From positions 1 to 50,913 of the forward strand of contig CASFXH010000017.1 in NCBI GenBank assembly GCA_949298575.1: 50,913 nucleotides of DNA, given 5' to 3'. Position 1 is the stretch's first letter; each line of letters starts with the position of its first letter. The notes beneath the pieces were generated by a model. That model did no database searches, was not told where the DNA came from, and saw only the letters and a program-made list of their open reading frames with translations. The position numbers were made by a program, and so were the translations under genes. Source of the DNA: an uncultured Parabacteroides sp. Lineage in GTDB: Bacteria > Bacteroidota > Bacteroidia > Bacteroidales > Tannerellaceae. Shown one piece after another: positions 26,942-36,099 of the stretch.

Positions 26942-28061
26942 ATGATTACATCAGACCAACTACACGACGTGTTGGAGCGCGAGCAAGCGCTGAGGAGGTA
27001 TCTTTGACATCGATGGCAAGACCATCCAACTCGAGGAAGAAGAACTCCGCACACAAGACCCCGCTTTCTGGGAAGACGCCAAGCGAGCCGAGGCGCAAAT
27101 GAAAAAGGTCAAGGACCTGAAAAAATGGATTGAACTCTACAAGGAAGTCAAAGCCGCCGCCGAGGAGCTGGAGCTGGCCTACGAGTACGCCCGCGAGCAG
27201 ATCGTCAGCGAGGAGGAAGTCGACCAGGCCTACGCCCAAGCCACCCGCCTCATCGAGGACCTGGAGTTTCGCAACATGCTCCGCGACGAGGCCGACCAGA
27301 TGGCCTGCGTCTTGAAAATCAACTCCGGAGCCGGCGGAACCGAGAGCCAGGACTGGGCCTCGATGCTCATGCGCATGTACCTCCGGTGGGCCGAGAACAA
27401 CGGCTACAAGACCTCCATCGCCAACCTCCAGGAAGGCGACGAGGCCGGCATCAAGAGCGTGACGATCAACATCGAGGGCGACTACGCCTACGGCTACCTC
27501 AAGAGCGAGAACGGCGTCCACCGCTTGGTCCGCGTCTCGCCCTACAACGCCCAAGGCAAGCGCATGACGTCGTTCGCCTCCGTCTTCGTCACCCCCTTGG
27601 TCGACGATACGATCGAGGTCAAGGTCGACCCCGCGGCCATCTCGTGGGACACCTTCCGCTCGGGCGGCGCCGGCGGGCAGAACGTCAACAAGGTCGAGTC
27701 GGGCGTCCGCCTGCGCTACCAGTTCAAGGACCCCTACACGGGCGAGGAGGAAGAGATCCTCATCGAGAACACCGAGACGCGCGACCAGCCCAAGAACCGC
27801 GAGAACGCCATGCGCCAACTGCGCTCCATCCTCTACGACAAGGAATTGAAGCACCGCATGGCCGAGCAGGCCAAAATCGAGGCCGGCAAGAAGAAGATCG
27901 AGTGGGGCTCGCAGATCCGAAGCTACGTCTTCGACGACCGCCGCGTGAAGGACCACCGGACGAACTACCAGACCTCCGACGTGGGCGGCGTGATGGACGG
28001 CAAGATCGACGGCTTCATCAAGGCCTATTTGATGGAATTCGCTGGGGGGGAGGAGAAATGA
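26942..28061 (+). CDS. prfB: Peptide chain release factor 2, made by +1 frameshift
   Basis: RF2 recognises UGA/UAA and releases the finished protein. The reading is 26942-27004 (21 codons, through CTT) joined to 27006-28061, skipping T27005 of an in-frame TGA, for 372 residues. The release loop GGQ is at 244-246 in SGGAGGQNVNKVESG. The codon-reading tripeptide, SPF in E. coli, is SPY here (199-201). The frameshift lets low RF2 raise its own synthesis. A reading from 27099 alone would lack the first 52 residues. The small gene that follows overlaps the stop codon by 4 nt. Confidence 0.96.
26993..27007 (+). promoter_or_regulatory. Programmed +1 frameshift site of prfB
   Basis: A perfect internal Shine-Dalgarno AGGAGG (26993-26998), 3 nt before CTT TGA, followed by C. 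This is the classic RF2 autoregulatory signal; the base after the stop gives the poor context TGAC. The SD match is complete, notable in a group that seldom uses SD pairing for initiation. Confidence 0.95.
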
Positions 28062-28249
28062 TACGCCGCTCCCCTTGCCCCTCGGGCGAGAAGCCGCTTG
28101 AGGAAGCGCGAAAAGAAGAGGCCGAATCCGCTCGCGTATCGGCAGGGAAATTCTATGGCGTGTGGAAAGACGAGGATTTCCCAGAGCTAAGCGCGGACGA
28201 GATGGCCGAGGCCATAAAGGCAAGTCGTCAATTCAAAAATGATCCTTGA
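28058..28249 (+). CDS. Small protein overlapping prfB, antitoxin-like C-terminus
   Basis: Protein of 63 residues whose ATG overlaps the prfB stop (ATGA), with a purine-rich GGGGGGAGGAGAA just before it acting as a good ribosome binding site. The C-terminal half, GKFYGVWKDEDFPELSADEMAEAIKASRQF with a charged Asp/Glu end, recalls the toxin-binding tails of VapB-like antitoxins (GxWKD...). The N-terminal half has no DNA-binding fold I recognise. No toxin gene follows, so it would be an orphan or remnant. The overlap implies translational coupling to prfB. Function unknown. Confidence 0.55.
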   Translation: MIRRSPCPSGEKPLEEARKEEAESARVSAGKFYGVWKDEDFPELSADEMAEAIKASRQFKNDP

Positions 28250-28297
28250 TGCTCCTTCCCTAGGATAAAAGCCTCAAACGCGATCTTTCTCCCCCTC

Positions 28298-28329
28298 CCA
28301 TGAGGGGGAGATGCCCGAAGGGCAGAGGG
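28298..28329 (-). repeat. Dispersed 32-bp element, copy 2 (inverted)
   Basis: Exact reverse complement of 281-312. It lies at the start of the non-coding stretch ahead of the 42-bp array and gene P1. Confidence 0.75.
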
Positions 28330-28380
28330 AGGCCAAAACTGGCGAAAAAAAATAAAGCCCCAACCCGTCGGAGAGGCGCG

Positions 28381-28556
28381 GACGCGACGTCCGGAGGGCT
28401 CGCACGCCGTATGAACCCCGCGGACGCGACGTCCGGAGGGCTTGCACGCCGTATGACCCCCGCGGACGCGACGTCCTGAGAGCTCGCACGCCCGCGACCC
28501 CCGCGGACGCGACGTCCTGAGAGCTCGCACGCCCGCGACCCCCGCGGACGCGACAA
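28381..28556. repeat. Tandem array of 41-42-bp units, about 4.5 copies, upstream of P1
   Basis: GACGCGAC starts at 28381, 28423, 28465, 28506 and 28547 (steps 42, 42, 41, 41). The first three units carry the dyad GGACG-CGA-CGTCC. The last two full units differ together from the first two in GAGAGCTCGCACGCCCGCG. The array ends 91 nt before the start of P1. Confidence 0.95.
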
Positions 28557-28614
28557 AAATTTCTTCTCCATCTACATTTTTTTTACTTTCTGTTTTGTTT
28601 TTAGAAAAAATGAT

Positions 28615-28622
28615 TACCTTTG
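28615..28622 (+). promoter_or_regulatory. -7 box TACCTTTG for P1
   Basis: Exact TAnnTTTG with a TTTG at 28594-28597 as a -33 candidate (17 nt spacing). Leader about 18 nt to the ATG at 28647. Confidence 0.7.
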
Positions 28623-28646
28623 GACCGGAAAAAAATTTCTATGAAT

Positions 28647-29552
28647 ATGGGAAAGTATAAGAAAATAGACAACGCGAATCTCGGGCAGTTGGACAACTCC
28701 GAGTACACCCGCTTCATGCAGCGCTTCTACGAGCTGGCTTTCCCCGCCCAGGAAAGCGGCGAGGAGCCCGACGACGGGGGCAGCCCCGGGACGGTCAGCC
28801 TCCTGCAAACCCGCGCGGCCGAGGGCAACCCTGAGCTGGGCATCAGCGCCGAGGAGCAAGAGGCTTTCGAGAAAGACCTGGCCCTGATGAGCGACCTGGT
28901 CGAGATCTCGCGTATCAAGAAGGAAACGAAAGAGTTGAAACCAGTCGACGAGCGCCGCGACGACGTGGTGACCTACTTCATCGCCTCCGTCCGCCAGCAA
29001 CAAAGCTCGCCGATCGCCGCCCAGAGCGACGCCGCGAAAGACCTCTACGAGGTCGTGAAACCCTACGAGGGCGTCTATCGCGAGGCCAACGAGGCGGAGA
29101 CGATCAAGATCGACGGCCTGCTGGCCGACGTCGCCAAGGAAGGCCTGCCCGAGCTGGTCGCCACGCTGGGCCTGACGGCCGTCGTCGCCGAGCTCCAGAG
29201 CTTGAACGACCAGTATAAGACGCTGAGCGCCGAGCGCCTCAAGACCGAGACGGCGATCCTCGAGAAAGAGTCGAGCGCCGAGATCCGCAAGCGGATGGAC
29301 GATCTGTACGACGACATGACGACGATCGCTTTCGTCCAAAGCGTCGCCAACCCGACCGAAGGGACGGCCGCGTTCGTCAGCCAGCTCAACACGCTGATCA
29401 AGAAGACGAAGGCCACCTACAAGGCCCGCCGGAGCCTCGAGTCGAAGGGGGACAAGAAGGAGGAGGGAGATTCTTCCACCACCACCCCCACCACTCCCCC
29501 GACGGAGACGGAGACGGAGACGACGCCTTCCGGGTCAGAGAATGGGAAATAG
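28647..29552 (+). CDS. Paralogous family protein P1 (DUF6261-like, uncertain)
   Basis: Soluble protein of 301 residues without signal peptide. I chose the ATG at 28647 because it gives MGKYKKIDN, matching MGRYKKIDD and MGKYKEIKK in the two paralogs (P2 and P3). All three share an N-terminal LxNxEYxxFM-like helix, an acidic turn PDDGGSPGTVSL (about 43-54), GNxELGIS, ExEAFE, DERRDD, SPIAA, VKPYxGIY, KIDGLL and TLGLT. Most of it should be alpha-helical. The tail (about 280-301) is Thr/Pro/Glu-rich. The layout recalls DUF6261 proteins of Bacteroidales, a family of unknown function; this match is from memory. A 42-bp array and a TACCTTTG promoter lie upstream, and GNRA hairpins follow. Confidence 0.85.
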   Translation: MGKYKKIDNANLGQLDNSEYTRFMQRFYELAFPAQESGEEPDDGGSPGTVSLLQTRAAEGNPELGISAEEQEAFEKDLALMSDLVEISRIKKETKELKPVDERRDDVVTYFIASVRQQQSSPIAAQSDAAKDLYEVVKPYEGVYREANEAETIKIDGLLADVAKEGLPELVATLGLTAVVAELQSLNDQYKTLSAERLKTETAILEKESSAEIRKRMDDLYDDMTTIAFVQSVANPTEGTAAFVSQLNTLIKKTKATYKARRSLESKGDKKEEGDSSTTTPTTPPTETETETTPSGSENGK

Positions 29553-29576
29553 TTTTATGCTATAATTTGTAGGGAA

Positions 29577-29600
29577 CATGCCTGTAAAGGCGTGATTTTT
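29577..29600 (+). terminator. Terminator of P1, GNRA-capped hairpin 1
   Basis: CATGCCT pairs with AGGCGTG (one wobble) around a GTAA loop, followed by ATTTTTG. It begins 25 nt after the stop codon. Confidence 0.7.
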
Positions 29601-29606
29601 GCTTTC

Positions 29607-29636
29607 GTATACCTTTCCCGTGAGGGCCAGGTATAC
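29607..29636 (+). other. GNRA-capped hairpin 2
   Basis: GTATACCT (29607-29614) pairs with AGGTATAC (29629-29636). Inside, CCC-GTGA-GGG forms a second stem with a GTGA loop. There is no T-run after it. Confidence 0.65.
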
Positions 29637-29675
29637 TTCATACGTATTGTGTAATAGATATGGAATTTAGAACAA

Positions 29676-29716
29676 GATAGGGCCTCCCTGTGAAGGTGGG
29701 GCCCTATCGCTTTTTT
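29676..29716 (+). terminator. Terminator-like GNRA-capped hairpin 3
   Basis: GATAGGGCC (29676-29684) pairs with GGCCCTATC (29700-29708). The inner stem CCT-GTGA-AGG continues it with a one-base bulge, and GCTTTTTT follows. A stronger terminator than hairpin 1, reading the same way; it may be a back-up or end a separate small RNA. Confidence 0.75.
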
Positions 29717-29744
29717 GTGGCCAAGCTTTCGCGCGGGTGGCGGG

Positions 29745-29933
29745 TTATTGGTAATCCTCGCCGGTCTCCCAAGCCGCCTCGTCGCCGTGGTGGCTCTCGG
29801 CGAGGTCGACGCGAAAGCCCATGTTCATCAGCTTCAAGCGCCAGCAAGCGTCCGATTGGGGCGTGGCCATCGTCGCGTCGTCGCCGAGGAGATCGCGATC
29901 GAGAGGAAAAAATAGCGAATCCGTTTCATGCCT
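29745..29933 (-). pseudogene. 3' remnant of a gene once behind the cobalamin riboswitch
   Basis: A frame of 62 residues is open from a stop at 29934-29936 to TAA at 29745. It reads like the end of a real protein (FFPLDRDLLGDD near the start, ACWRLKLMNMGFRVDLAESH later) but has no start codon until an internal ATG at 29870 (41 residues). I do not recognise the family. It faces the same way as the riboswitch and begins 139 nt after it, so a deletion that removed the 5' part of a B12-controlled gene is the simplest reading. A different ATG at 29929 opens another frame with a hydrophobic start but stops after 31 codons. Confidence 0.5.
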
Positions 29934-30071
29934 TTAAGAATTTAAATAAATGGATGAAACAGACGCTCCCAAGAAAGGGAGAATAGCCCAAGGATTGTAT
30001 GGCAGAACAGAAAGAATCCCGCGGACCGCGCTTCTATTCCTGGAAGCGTCATGTTCCAAATTAACGCGCTC

Positions 30072-30252
30072 GGCAGGTCTTCTGGCTCTCTCCTGACTGG
30101 AAACCTTCCCATCCCAACGATTCAGGGGACAGTGGTCTAGACATTCCAGCCAACACACGCCTTTCGGCATGGGAGAATACAGCTGCAGGAACAGCTCCGG
30201 TCTCTCACCGGATTCCCTTTCACCGCCCCACGGACGCGGGGCGATTGCCTGA
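30072..30252 (-). ncRNA. Cobalamin (AdoCbl-type) riboswitch
   Basis: On the minus strand the conserved cores appear in order: GGTGAAAGGGAATCCGGTG, then GAGCTGTTCCTGCAGCTGTA, CCACTGTC, GGATGGGAAGG, AGTCAGGAG, and the B12 box AGCCAGAAGACCTGCC ending at 30072. A promoter box lies immediately upstream. These riboswitches shut off B12 uptake or synthesis genes when cobalamin is plentiful. No intact gene follows on this strand, only the remnant at 29745-29933 and then the convergent gene P1. Downstream hairpins (CGCTTC/GAAGCG, and CTCCC/GGGAG) could be parts of the expression platform. Confidence 0.93.
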
Positions 30253-30260
30253 ACACGGGG

Positions 30261-30268
30261 CAAAGGTA
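30261..30268 (-). promoter_or_regulatory. -7 box TACCTTTG for the cobalamin riboswitch
   Basis: Exact TAnnTTTG on the minus strand. The predicted start falls at about 30254, just where the riboswitch fold begins, so the RNA is probably still made. Confidence 0.7.
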
Positions 30269-30320
30269 AGATTTAAGCAAGATATTTTCCAAAAAAGCGA
30301 GCTGTTTTTGCGCAAACGCG

Positions 30321-30328
30321 TACCTTTA
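30321..30328 (+). promoter_or_regulatory. -7 box TACCTTTA for the oxidoreductase
   Basis: One mismatch to TAnnTTTG, 31 nt before the ATG. Confidence 0.5.
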
Positions 30329-30359
30329 TGGCTCGAAATCATTTAATCTTAAGACAACA

Positions 30360-31786
30360 TGAAAACAACAGAAATCACGCGCCGATCTTTCTTGAAACGG
30401 ACGCTCGCCCTTTCGGCCCTTGGCGCCATGCCCTCCCTCTGGTTGCCTAAGGCCCACGCCGCCGTCCGGCAGGTGAGCGCGAACGAGCGAGTGAAAATCG
30501 CTTTTATCGGCATTGGCCAACGAGGTGGGGAAATCGCGAAGGAGTTGTATAAAACCGGCTTGTGCGAGGTCGTCGCCCTTTGCGACGTCGACATGGGGGC
30601 CGCGCATACGCAGGAGATTATCAATATGTTCCCCAAAGCCCCACGCTTCCAGGACTTCCGGACGATGTTCGACCGCATGGCCGACCAGATCGACGCCGTC
30701 ACGGTGGGCGTCCCCGACCACTCGCATTTCCCGATCGCCATCGAGGCCATGAGCCACGGCATCCATGTCTACGTCGAGAAACCCCTCGCGCGGACTTTCA
30801 ACGAGGTAGAGATCCTGATGCGCGCCGAGAAGAAATACGACGTCGTCACCCAGATGGGCAATCAAGGACATTCCGAAGGCAATTATTTCCAATTCAAAGC
30901 CTGGAAAGAGGCCGGCATCATCAAGGACGTGACCGCGATCACCGCCCACATGAACAGCCCCCGTCGCTGGCACGGCTGGAACCCGCGTATCAAGCACATG
31001 CCGATGGGCGAGCCCGTCCCCGAGACGATGGATTGGGACACGTGGATCGGCGTGGCGCGATACCATGATTACAACCACGATTACCACTTGGGCCAATGGC
31101 GTTGCTGGTACGACTACGGCATGGGCGCCTTGGGCGATTGGGGCGCGCACCTGATCGACACGGCGCACGAGTTCCTGGAACTGGGCTTGCCGACGGAGAT
31201 CAATCCGCTCTACCTCAAGGATCATAACCCGTTCTTCTACCCCATGTCGTCGACGCTCCTCTTCCGCTTCCCCGCCCGGGGCGACATGCCGCCGGTCGAC
31301 ATCACTTGGTATGATGGCCTCGACAACATTCCCGCCGTGCCCGAGGGCTATGGCGTCTCCGAGCTCGACCCGAACATCCCGACCGTGGCGGGTGGCAAGA
31401 TCCAGCCGATGAAACTGAACCCGGGGAAAGAGATCTACTCCAAAGAATTGACATTCAAGGGCGGATCGCACGGCAGCACGCTCTCCATCATCCCGGACGA
31501 GAAGGCGAAGGAGATGGCCCCGCGCCTGCCGGAAGTGCCTCCCAGCCCATCGAATCACTACGCCAACTTCCTGTTGAGCTGCCAGGGCAAGGAGAAGCCG
31601 CGTTCGCCGTTCTCTGTCTCAGGCCCGTTGAGCCAAGTCTTCTGCCTCGGTGTCTTGAGCCAACGCTTGAACCGGAAGCTGGTCTTCGACCGCGACACGA
31701 AGCGGATCACCAACGACTCGGAGGCGAATAAGATGCTCGTAGGGCTGCCTCCACGGCCAGGGTGGGAACAATATTACAATATTTAA
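30360..31786 (+). CDS. Gfo/Idh/MocA family oxidoreductase with Tat signal
   Basis: Exported NAD(P)-dependent sugar oxidoreductase of 475 residues. The twin-arginine signal ITRRSFLKRTLALSALGA (7-24) is cleaved after PKAHA. The Rossmann domain starts VKIAFIGIGQRG, with CDVD for the cofactor ribose and EKPLAR as the catalytic Lys motif. The C-terminal half carries GALGDWGAHLIDTAHEF, the usual metal- or substrate-binding helix. Tat export of such enzymes with cofactor bound is common in Bacteroidetes, where relatives act on glycans, including GH109-type glycosidases; the substrate here is not deducible. It stands alone between a promoter and a bidirectional terminator. Confidence 0.9.
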
Positions 31787-31792
31787 GGAACC

Positions 31793-31840
31793 AAAAAAAG
31801 GGTAGGGAGATTGAAACGGCTCCCTACCCTTTTCTCTTTC
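31793..31840. terminator. Bidirectional terminator between the oxidoreductase and fumarase
   Basis: Arms GGGTAGGGAG (31800-31809) and CTCCCTACCC (31820-31829), with AAAAAA on the left and TTTTCTCTTT on the right, so it serves both convergent genes. Confidence 0.9.
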
Positions 31841-31857
31841 AACGCTTGATCACACGA

Positions 31858-33489
<1,632 letters not shown>

Positions 33490-33539
33490 ATACTTTTCTT
33501 TTTATGAAATTGTTGATGATAGATTCCGCTTAGGTGGGG

Positions 33540-33547
33540 CAAATCTA
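33540..33547 (-). promoter_or_regulatory. -7 box TAGATTTG for fumarase
   Basis: Exact TAnnTTTG on the minus strand, 50 nt before the start at 33489. Confidence 0.65.
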
Positions 33548-33611
33548 GCGAAAAAAACGGAGAGTAGGCCCTTCCCGTTGGCCTTTTTCTTTTCCGGGCC
33601 CTTCATGAACA

Positions 33612-33641
33612 ATTAAAGGCTGTCTCCCGACAACCTTTAAT
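33612..33641. repeat. Inverted repeat in the fumarase-phosphodiesterase gap
   Basis: ATTAAAGG (33612-33619) and CCTTTAAT (33634-33641), with TGTC/GACA pairing inside. No T-run follows in either direction, so an operator or RNA hairpin is more likely than a terminator. Together with the small frame at 33678-33740 it is what fills this 317-bp gap. Confidence 0.5.
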
Positions 33642-33677
33642 CATGATCATTTTGTTAATCTTAAATCTTATACTATT

Positions 33678-33740
33678 ATGAAAAAACCACGTCGCGAAGA
33701 TATGCTCGCCGGGCGCGTCTGTCAAGCCTTGAGGGCATAA
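33678..33740 (+). CDS. Possible 20-residue peptide
   Basis: ATG to TAA, reading MKKPRREDMLAGRVCQALRA. It lies in a gap with an inverted repeat upstream and a run of A/T before the ATG, as for a Bacteroidetes start, but no clear -7 box. Nothing on the same strand follows until aroQ, so it is not a leader peptide for a known gene. Speculative. Confidence 0.2.
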   Translation: MKKPRREDMLAGRVCQALRA

Positions 33741-33791
33741 ATAGTGTTAAACAACATGCCCGCCAGATGATTCACCTATCGGCGGCCCGCG

Positions 33792-33826
33792 TCGAGCCTC
33801 TTCCCGCTAGCGGAAAAGGGGCTCGA
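33792..33826 (-). terminator. Hairpin around the stop codon of the phosphodiesterase gene
   Basis: TCGAGCC/GGCTCGA and TTCC/GGAA stems surround CGCTAGCG, whose centre holds the TAG stop. No T-run follows, so terminator function is doubtful. Confidence 0.35.
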
Positions 33827-34997
33827 TGGCGGCGCTATCCCCATCGTTGGGGGCGGGATGGATGCCAAGGAGGCGGGCGATGAGGTTGTGAAGGTTGACA
33901 TTGGCCATCGCCGGGAGCTCCACGCCGCGCTTGAAGGAGGGACCCGTGGCGTAGAATATGGCCTCCATCTCGGGCGCGAAGTTGTCGAAGCCGTGGGCGC
34001 CGCCGGTATAGAAGGCCGCGTGGTCGCGGAAGACGACGTAGGTGCCGACCTTGGGGGCGACGACGAGCTCGGGCACCCGCGGGTTGCGCCCATAGACGAA
34101 GCGCTCGGGGATCTCATCCTTCCGCCAGACCGTGATGTTGGGGACGCGCTTCAGGATCTCGTAGGCCTTGTCCGCGTAGCCCGCCCGGGGATATAATAAG
34201 GTAGGGACGCCCTCGAAGACATGCCGGAAGCTGTCGCGAGGAAGATAGTCGGCAAGGTTCACCCAGCGCTCGGCCGGGCAAGTGGCCATGCCATGGTCGG
34301 AGAGGACGAGGAAGTCGATCTGAGGGAAAATGGGCAGCTGCCGAGCCCGCTGGAAGAAGTAGCCCACGACGCTATCCAGCCGCTCGACCACGCGAAACGT
34401 CGCCGCCGAGTCGGCCGTCGCCAGGTGCCCCGTATGGTCCGGCTCCTCCAGGTACCACATGACCAGGCGCGGGCGGCGCTCCTCGGGGAGGCTCAGCCAG
34501 GCGATCACGGAGTCGGCGCGGTCGCGATAGGGGACCGACTCGTCGTAGGGCTTCCAGATGGAGGGCTGCCCGCCGGGCAGGGCGACCTCGCTGCCGACCC
34601 AGTAGAACGTCGCCGCCCGCACGCCCTGCCGCTCGGCCACGTTCCAGATCGGGTCGCCGCCGAAGAAGCGCGGGTCCGGGCATGAGGCGCGGTAGACGCT
34701 GTCCAGCTCGGCGTCGTAGAAGGCGTTGTTGATCAGCCCGTGATGGTCGGGGTGCAGGCCCGTCGCCATGCTGTAGTGGTTGGGGAAGGTCACGCTCGGG
34801 TAGCACGGGCGGAAGGCCGCCTTGACGCCCACCCGCGCCAGCGAGTCGAGCGTCGGCGTATGGGCTTTCAGGGGATAATCGGAACGGAAGCCATCCATCG
34901 AGAGGACGACGACATAGCGCTCGTCGCTCCGCTGGCAAGCCGCGAGCAACGCGCATAGGCCCCCTAGGACGAGGGCGAGAAGACGATTGCGTTTCAT
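33807..34997 (-). CDS. Nucleotide pyrophosphatase/phosphodiesterase-like lipoprotein
   Basis: Exported protein of 396 residues in the alkaline phosphatase superfamily (NPP/ENPP branch). Signal peptide with lipobox LLAAC (Cys about 21), then VVLSMDGFRSDY (first metal Asp), YPSVTFPNHYSMATGLHP with the nucleophile Thr, YLEEPDHTGH (Asp/His ligands), LVLSDHGMA (Asp-His ligands) and GGAHGFDN (last His). All expected two-zinc ligands appear present. It probably cleaves phosphodiesters in nucleotides or head groups outside the cytoplasm. The start at 34997 gives the signal peptide and is 20 nt after a promoter box; longer frames are GC-rich read-through. The stop codon sits in a strong hairpin (33792-33826). 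Confidence 0.9.
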   Translation of the reverse strand: MKRNRLLALVLGGLCALLAACQRSDERYVVVLSMDGFRSDYPLKAHTPTLDSLARVGVKAAFRPCYPSVTFPNHYSMATGLHPDHHGLINNAFYDAELDSVYRASCPDPRFFGGDPIWNVAERQGVRAATFYWVGSEVALPGGQPSIWKPYDESVPYRDRADSVIAWLSLPEERRPRLVMWYLEEPDHTGHLATADSAATFRVVERLDSVVGYFFQRARQLPIFPQIDFLVLSDHGMATCPAERWVNLADYLPRDSFRHVFEGVPTLLYPRAGYADKAYEILKRVPNITVWRKDEIPERFVYGRNPRVPELVVAPKVGTYVVFRDHAAFYTGGAHGFDNFAPEMEAIFYATGPSFKRGVELPAMANVNLHNLIARLLGIHPAPNDGDSAAIEPLFR

Positions 34998-35018
34998 ACC
35001 AAAAAGATTATTTCCCCG

Positions 35019-35026
35019 CGAAATTA
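35019..35026 (-). promoter_or_regulatory. -7 box TAATTTCG (extended CGCG) for the phosphodiesterase
   Basis: Exact TAnnTTCGCG on the minus strand, 20 nt before the start at 34997, which supports that start. Confidence 0.7.
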
Positions 35027-35097
35027 CGCGTAGATCTCCGCTTTTCCGCCACGCCGGGCGATTCTTTTCCGCGCCCGGCGGGGAAAGGCGCCGCGGC

Positions 35098-36006
35098 TCA
35101 ACGCTTCCGGGCCTGGTTGCGCGGGTGGTGCGCCAGGATCTCCTCGCGGAGCGACTCGCGGCTGACGTGCGTGTAGATCTCGGTCGTCGTGATGCTCTCA
35201 TGGCCCAGCATCTCCTGGATGGCCCGCAGGTTGGCCCCGCCCTCGAGCAGGTGGGTGGCGAAGGAGTGGCGGAAGGTATGCGGGCTGATGGTCTTCTGGA
35301 TCCCCGCGGCGGCGGCCAGGTCCTTGATGATGAGGAAGACCATCACGCGCGAGAGCGTCCCTCCCCGCCGGTTGAGGAAGAGCACGTCCTCGCTGCCTTT
35401 CTTGGGCACGACCTTGCCCCGGTCTTTCAGGTAGTTGGAGATCTCGCGCAGCGCCGTCTCCGAGATGGGCACGAGCCGCTGCTTGTCGCCCTTGCCCAAG
35501 ACCCGGATGAAGCCCTCGGCGGGATAGATGTCGGCGTAGCGCAGGTTGACCAGCTCGGAGACGCGCAGCCCGCAGCTGTAGAGCACCTCGATCATCGCCC
35601 GGTTGCGATGCCCCTCGGGCGTGGAGAGGTCGATGGCCGCGATGATCCGGTCGATCTCCCCGACGGTCAGCACCTCGGGCAGGTGGACGCCGATCTTGGG
35701 CGCCTCGACCAGCTCCGTCGGGTCGCGCTCGATGAAGTGGTCGAGCAGGAGGTAGCGGTAAAACGACTTTACGCCGCTGAGTATACGCGCCTGCGACCGC
35801 GGATGGATCCCGATGTCGCGCAGCCGGGCGATGAATTGCTGCAGGTCGTCATACGTGATTTCCGCCACGCCCTTCCTCTCCTCCCGGGCGAAACGGAGCA
35901 GCTTGTCCACGTCGGCGAGGTAAGCCTCCACCGAGTTGGCCGAGAGGCCCCGCTCCAGCCGCAAGTAGGTCTTGTATTTCTCCTTGAGCGCATTTCCCTC
36001 ATTCAT
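35098..36006 (-). CDS. xerD: Tyrosine recombinase XerD
   Basis: Site-specific recombinase of 302 residues resolving chromosome dimers at dif with a partner Xer protein. The N-terminal core-binding domain (1-105) is followed by the catalytic domain with Arg 148, Lys 172, His 243, Arg 246, His 269 and nucleophile Tyr 278 (in TTEIYTHVS). Context supports a housekeeping XerD rather than an integrase: it is divergent from aroQ, as in other Bacteroidales, and no mobile element or attachment site is near. Confidence 0.95.
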   Translation of the reverse strand: MNEGNALKEKYKTYLRLERGLSANSVEAYLADVDKLLRFAREERKGVAEITYDDLQQFIARLRDIGIHPRSQARILSGVKSFYRYLLLDHFIERDPTELVEAPKIGVHLPEVLTVGEIDRIIAAIDLSTPEGHRNRAMIEVLYSCGLRVSELVNLRYADIYPAEGFIRVLGKGDKQRLVPISETALREISNYLKDRGKVVPKKGSEDVLFLNRRGGTLSRVMVFLIIKDLAAAAGIQKTISPHTFRHSFATHLLEGGANLRAIQEMLGHESITTTEIYTHVSRESLREEILAHHPRNQARKR

Positions 36007-36042
36007 CTCTCTTCTCGTTTAGGGTCGTATGGAATAAATTCA

Positions 36043-36050
36043 TATCTTTG
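36043..36050 (+). promoter_or_regulatory. -7 box TATCTTTG for aroQ and the following operon
   Basis: Exact TAnnTTTG followed by CGCG, 49 nt before the aroQ start. It probably drives the co-directional run to 40315. Confidence 0.7.
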
Positions 36051-36099
36051 CGCGGAAAATCCCCCGCTCGGGGAGCAAAGGTAATAATTCAAGGGAAGA

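Noticed and set aside
26942-27008. TGA inside prfB as a disabling mutation
   Set aside because: The AGGAGG-TAT-CTT-TGA-C context is the known programmed frameshift signal of RF2.
27536-27544. SPY instead of SPF in RF2 as a sign of altered stop-codon use
   Set aside because: I believe SPY followed by NAQGKRMTSF is normal for Bacteroidetes RF2, and TGA is used as a normal stop elsewhere in the window (for example aroQ and greA).
29690-29986. Plus-strand frame of about 98 codons downstream of P1
   Set aside because: It begins inside the terminator hairpin at 29676-29708 and has an Arg-rich, domain-free translation. The opposite strand gives the better frame (29745-29933).
35098-36006. Tyrosine recombinase as the integrase of a mobile element
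   Set aside because: Length, catalytic residues and position next to aroQ fit housekeeping XerD; no attachment-site repeats or cargo genes around it.
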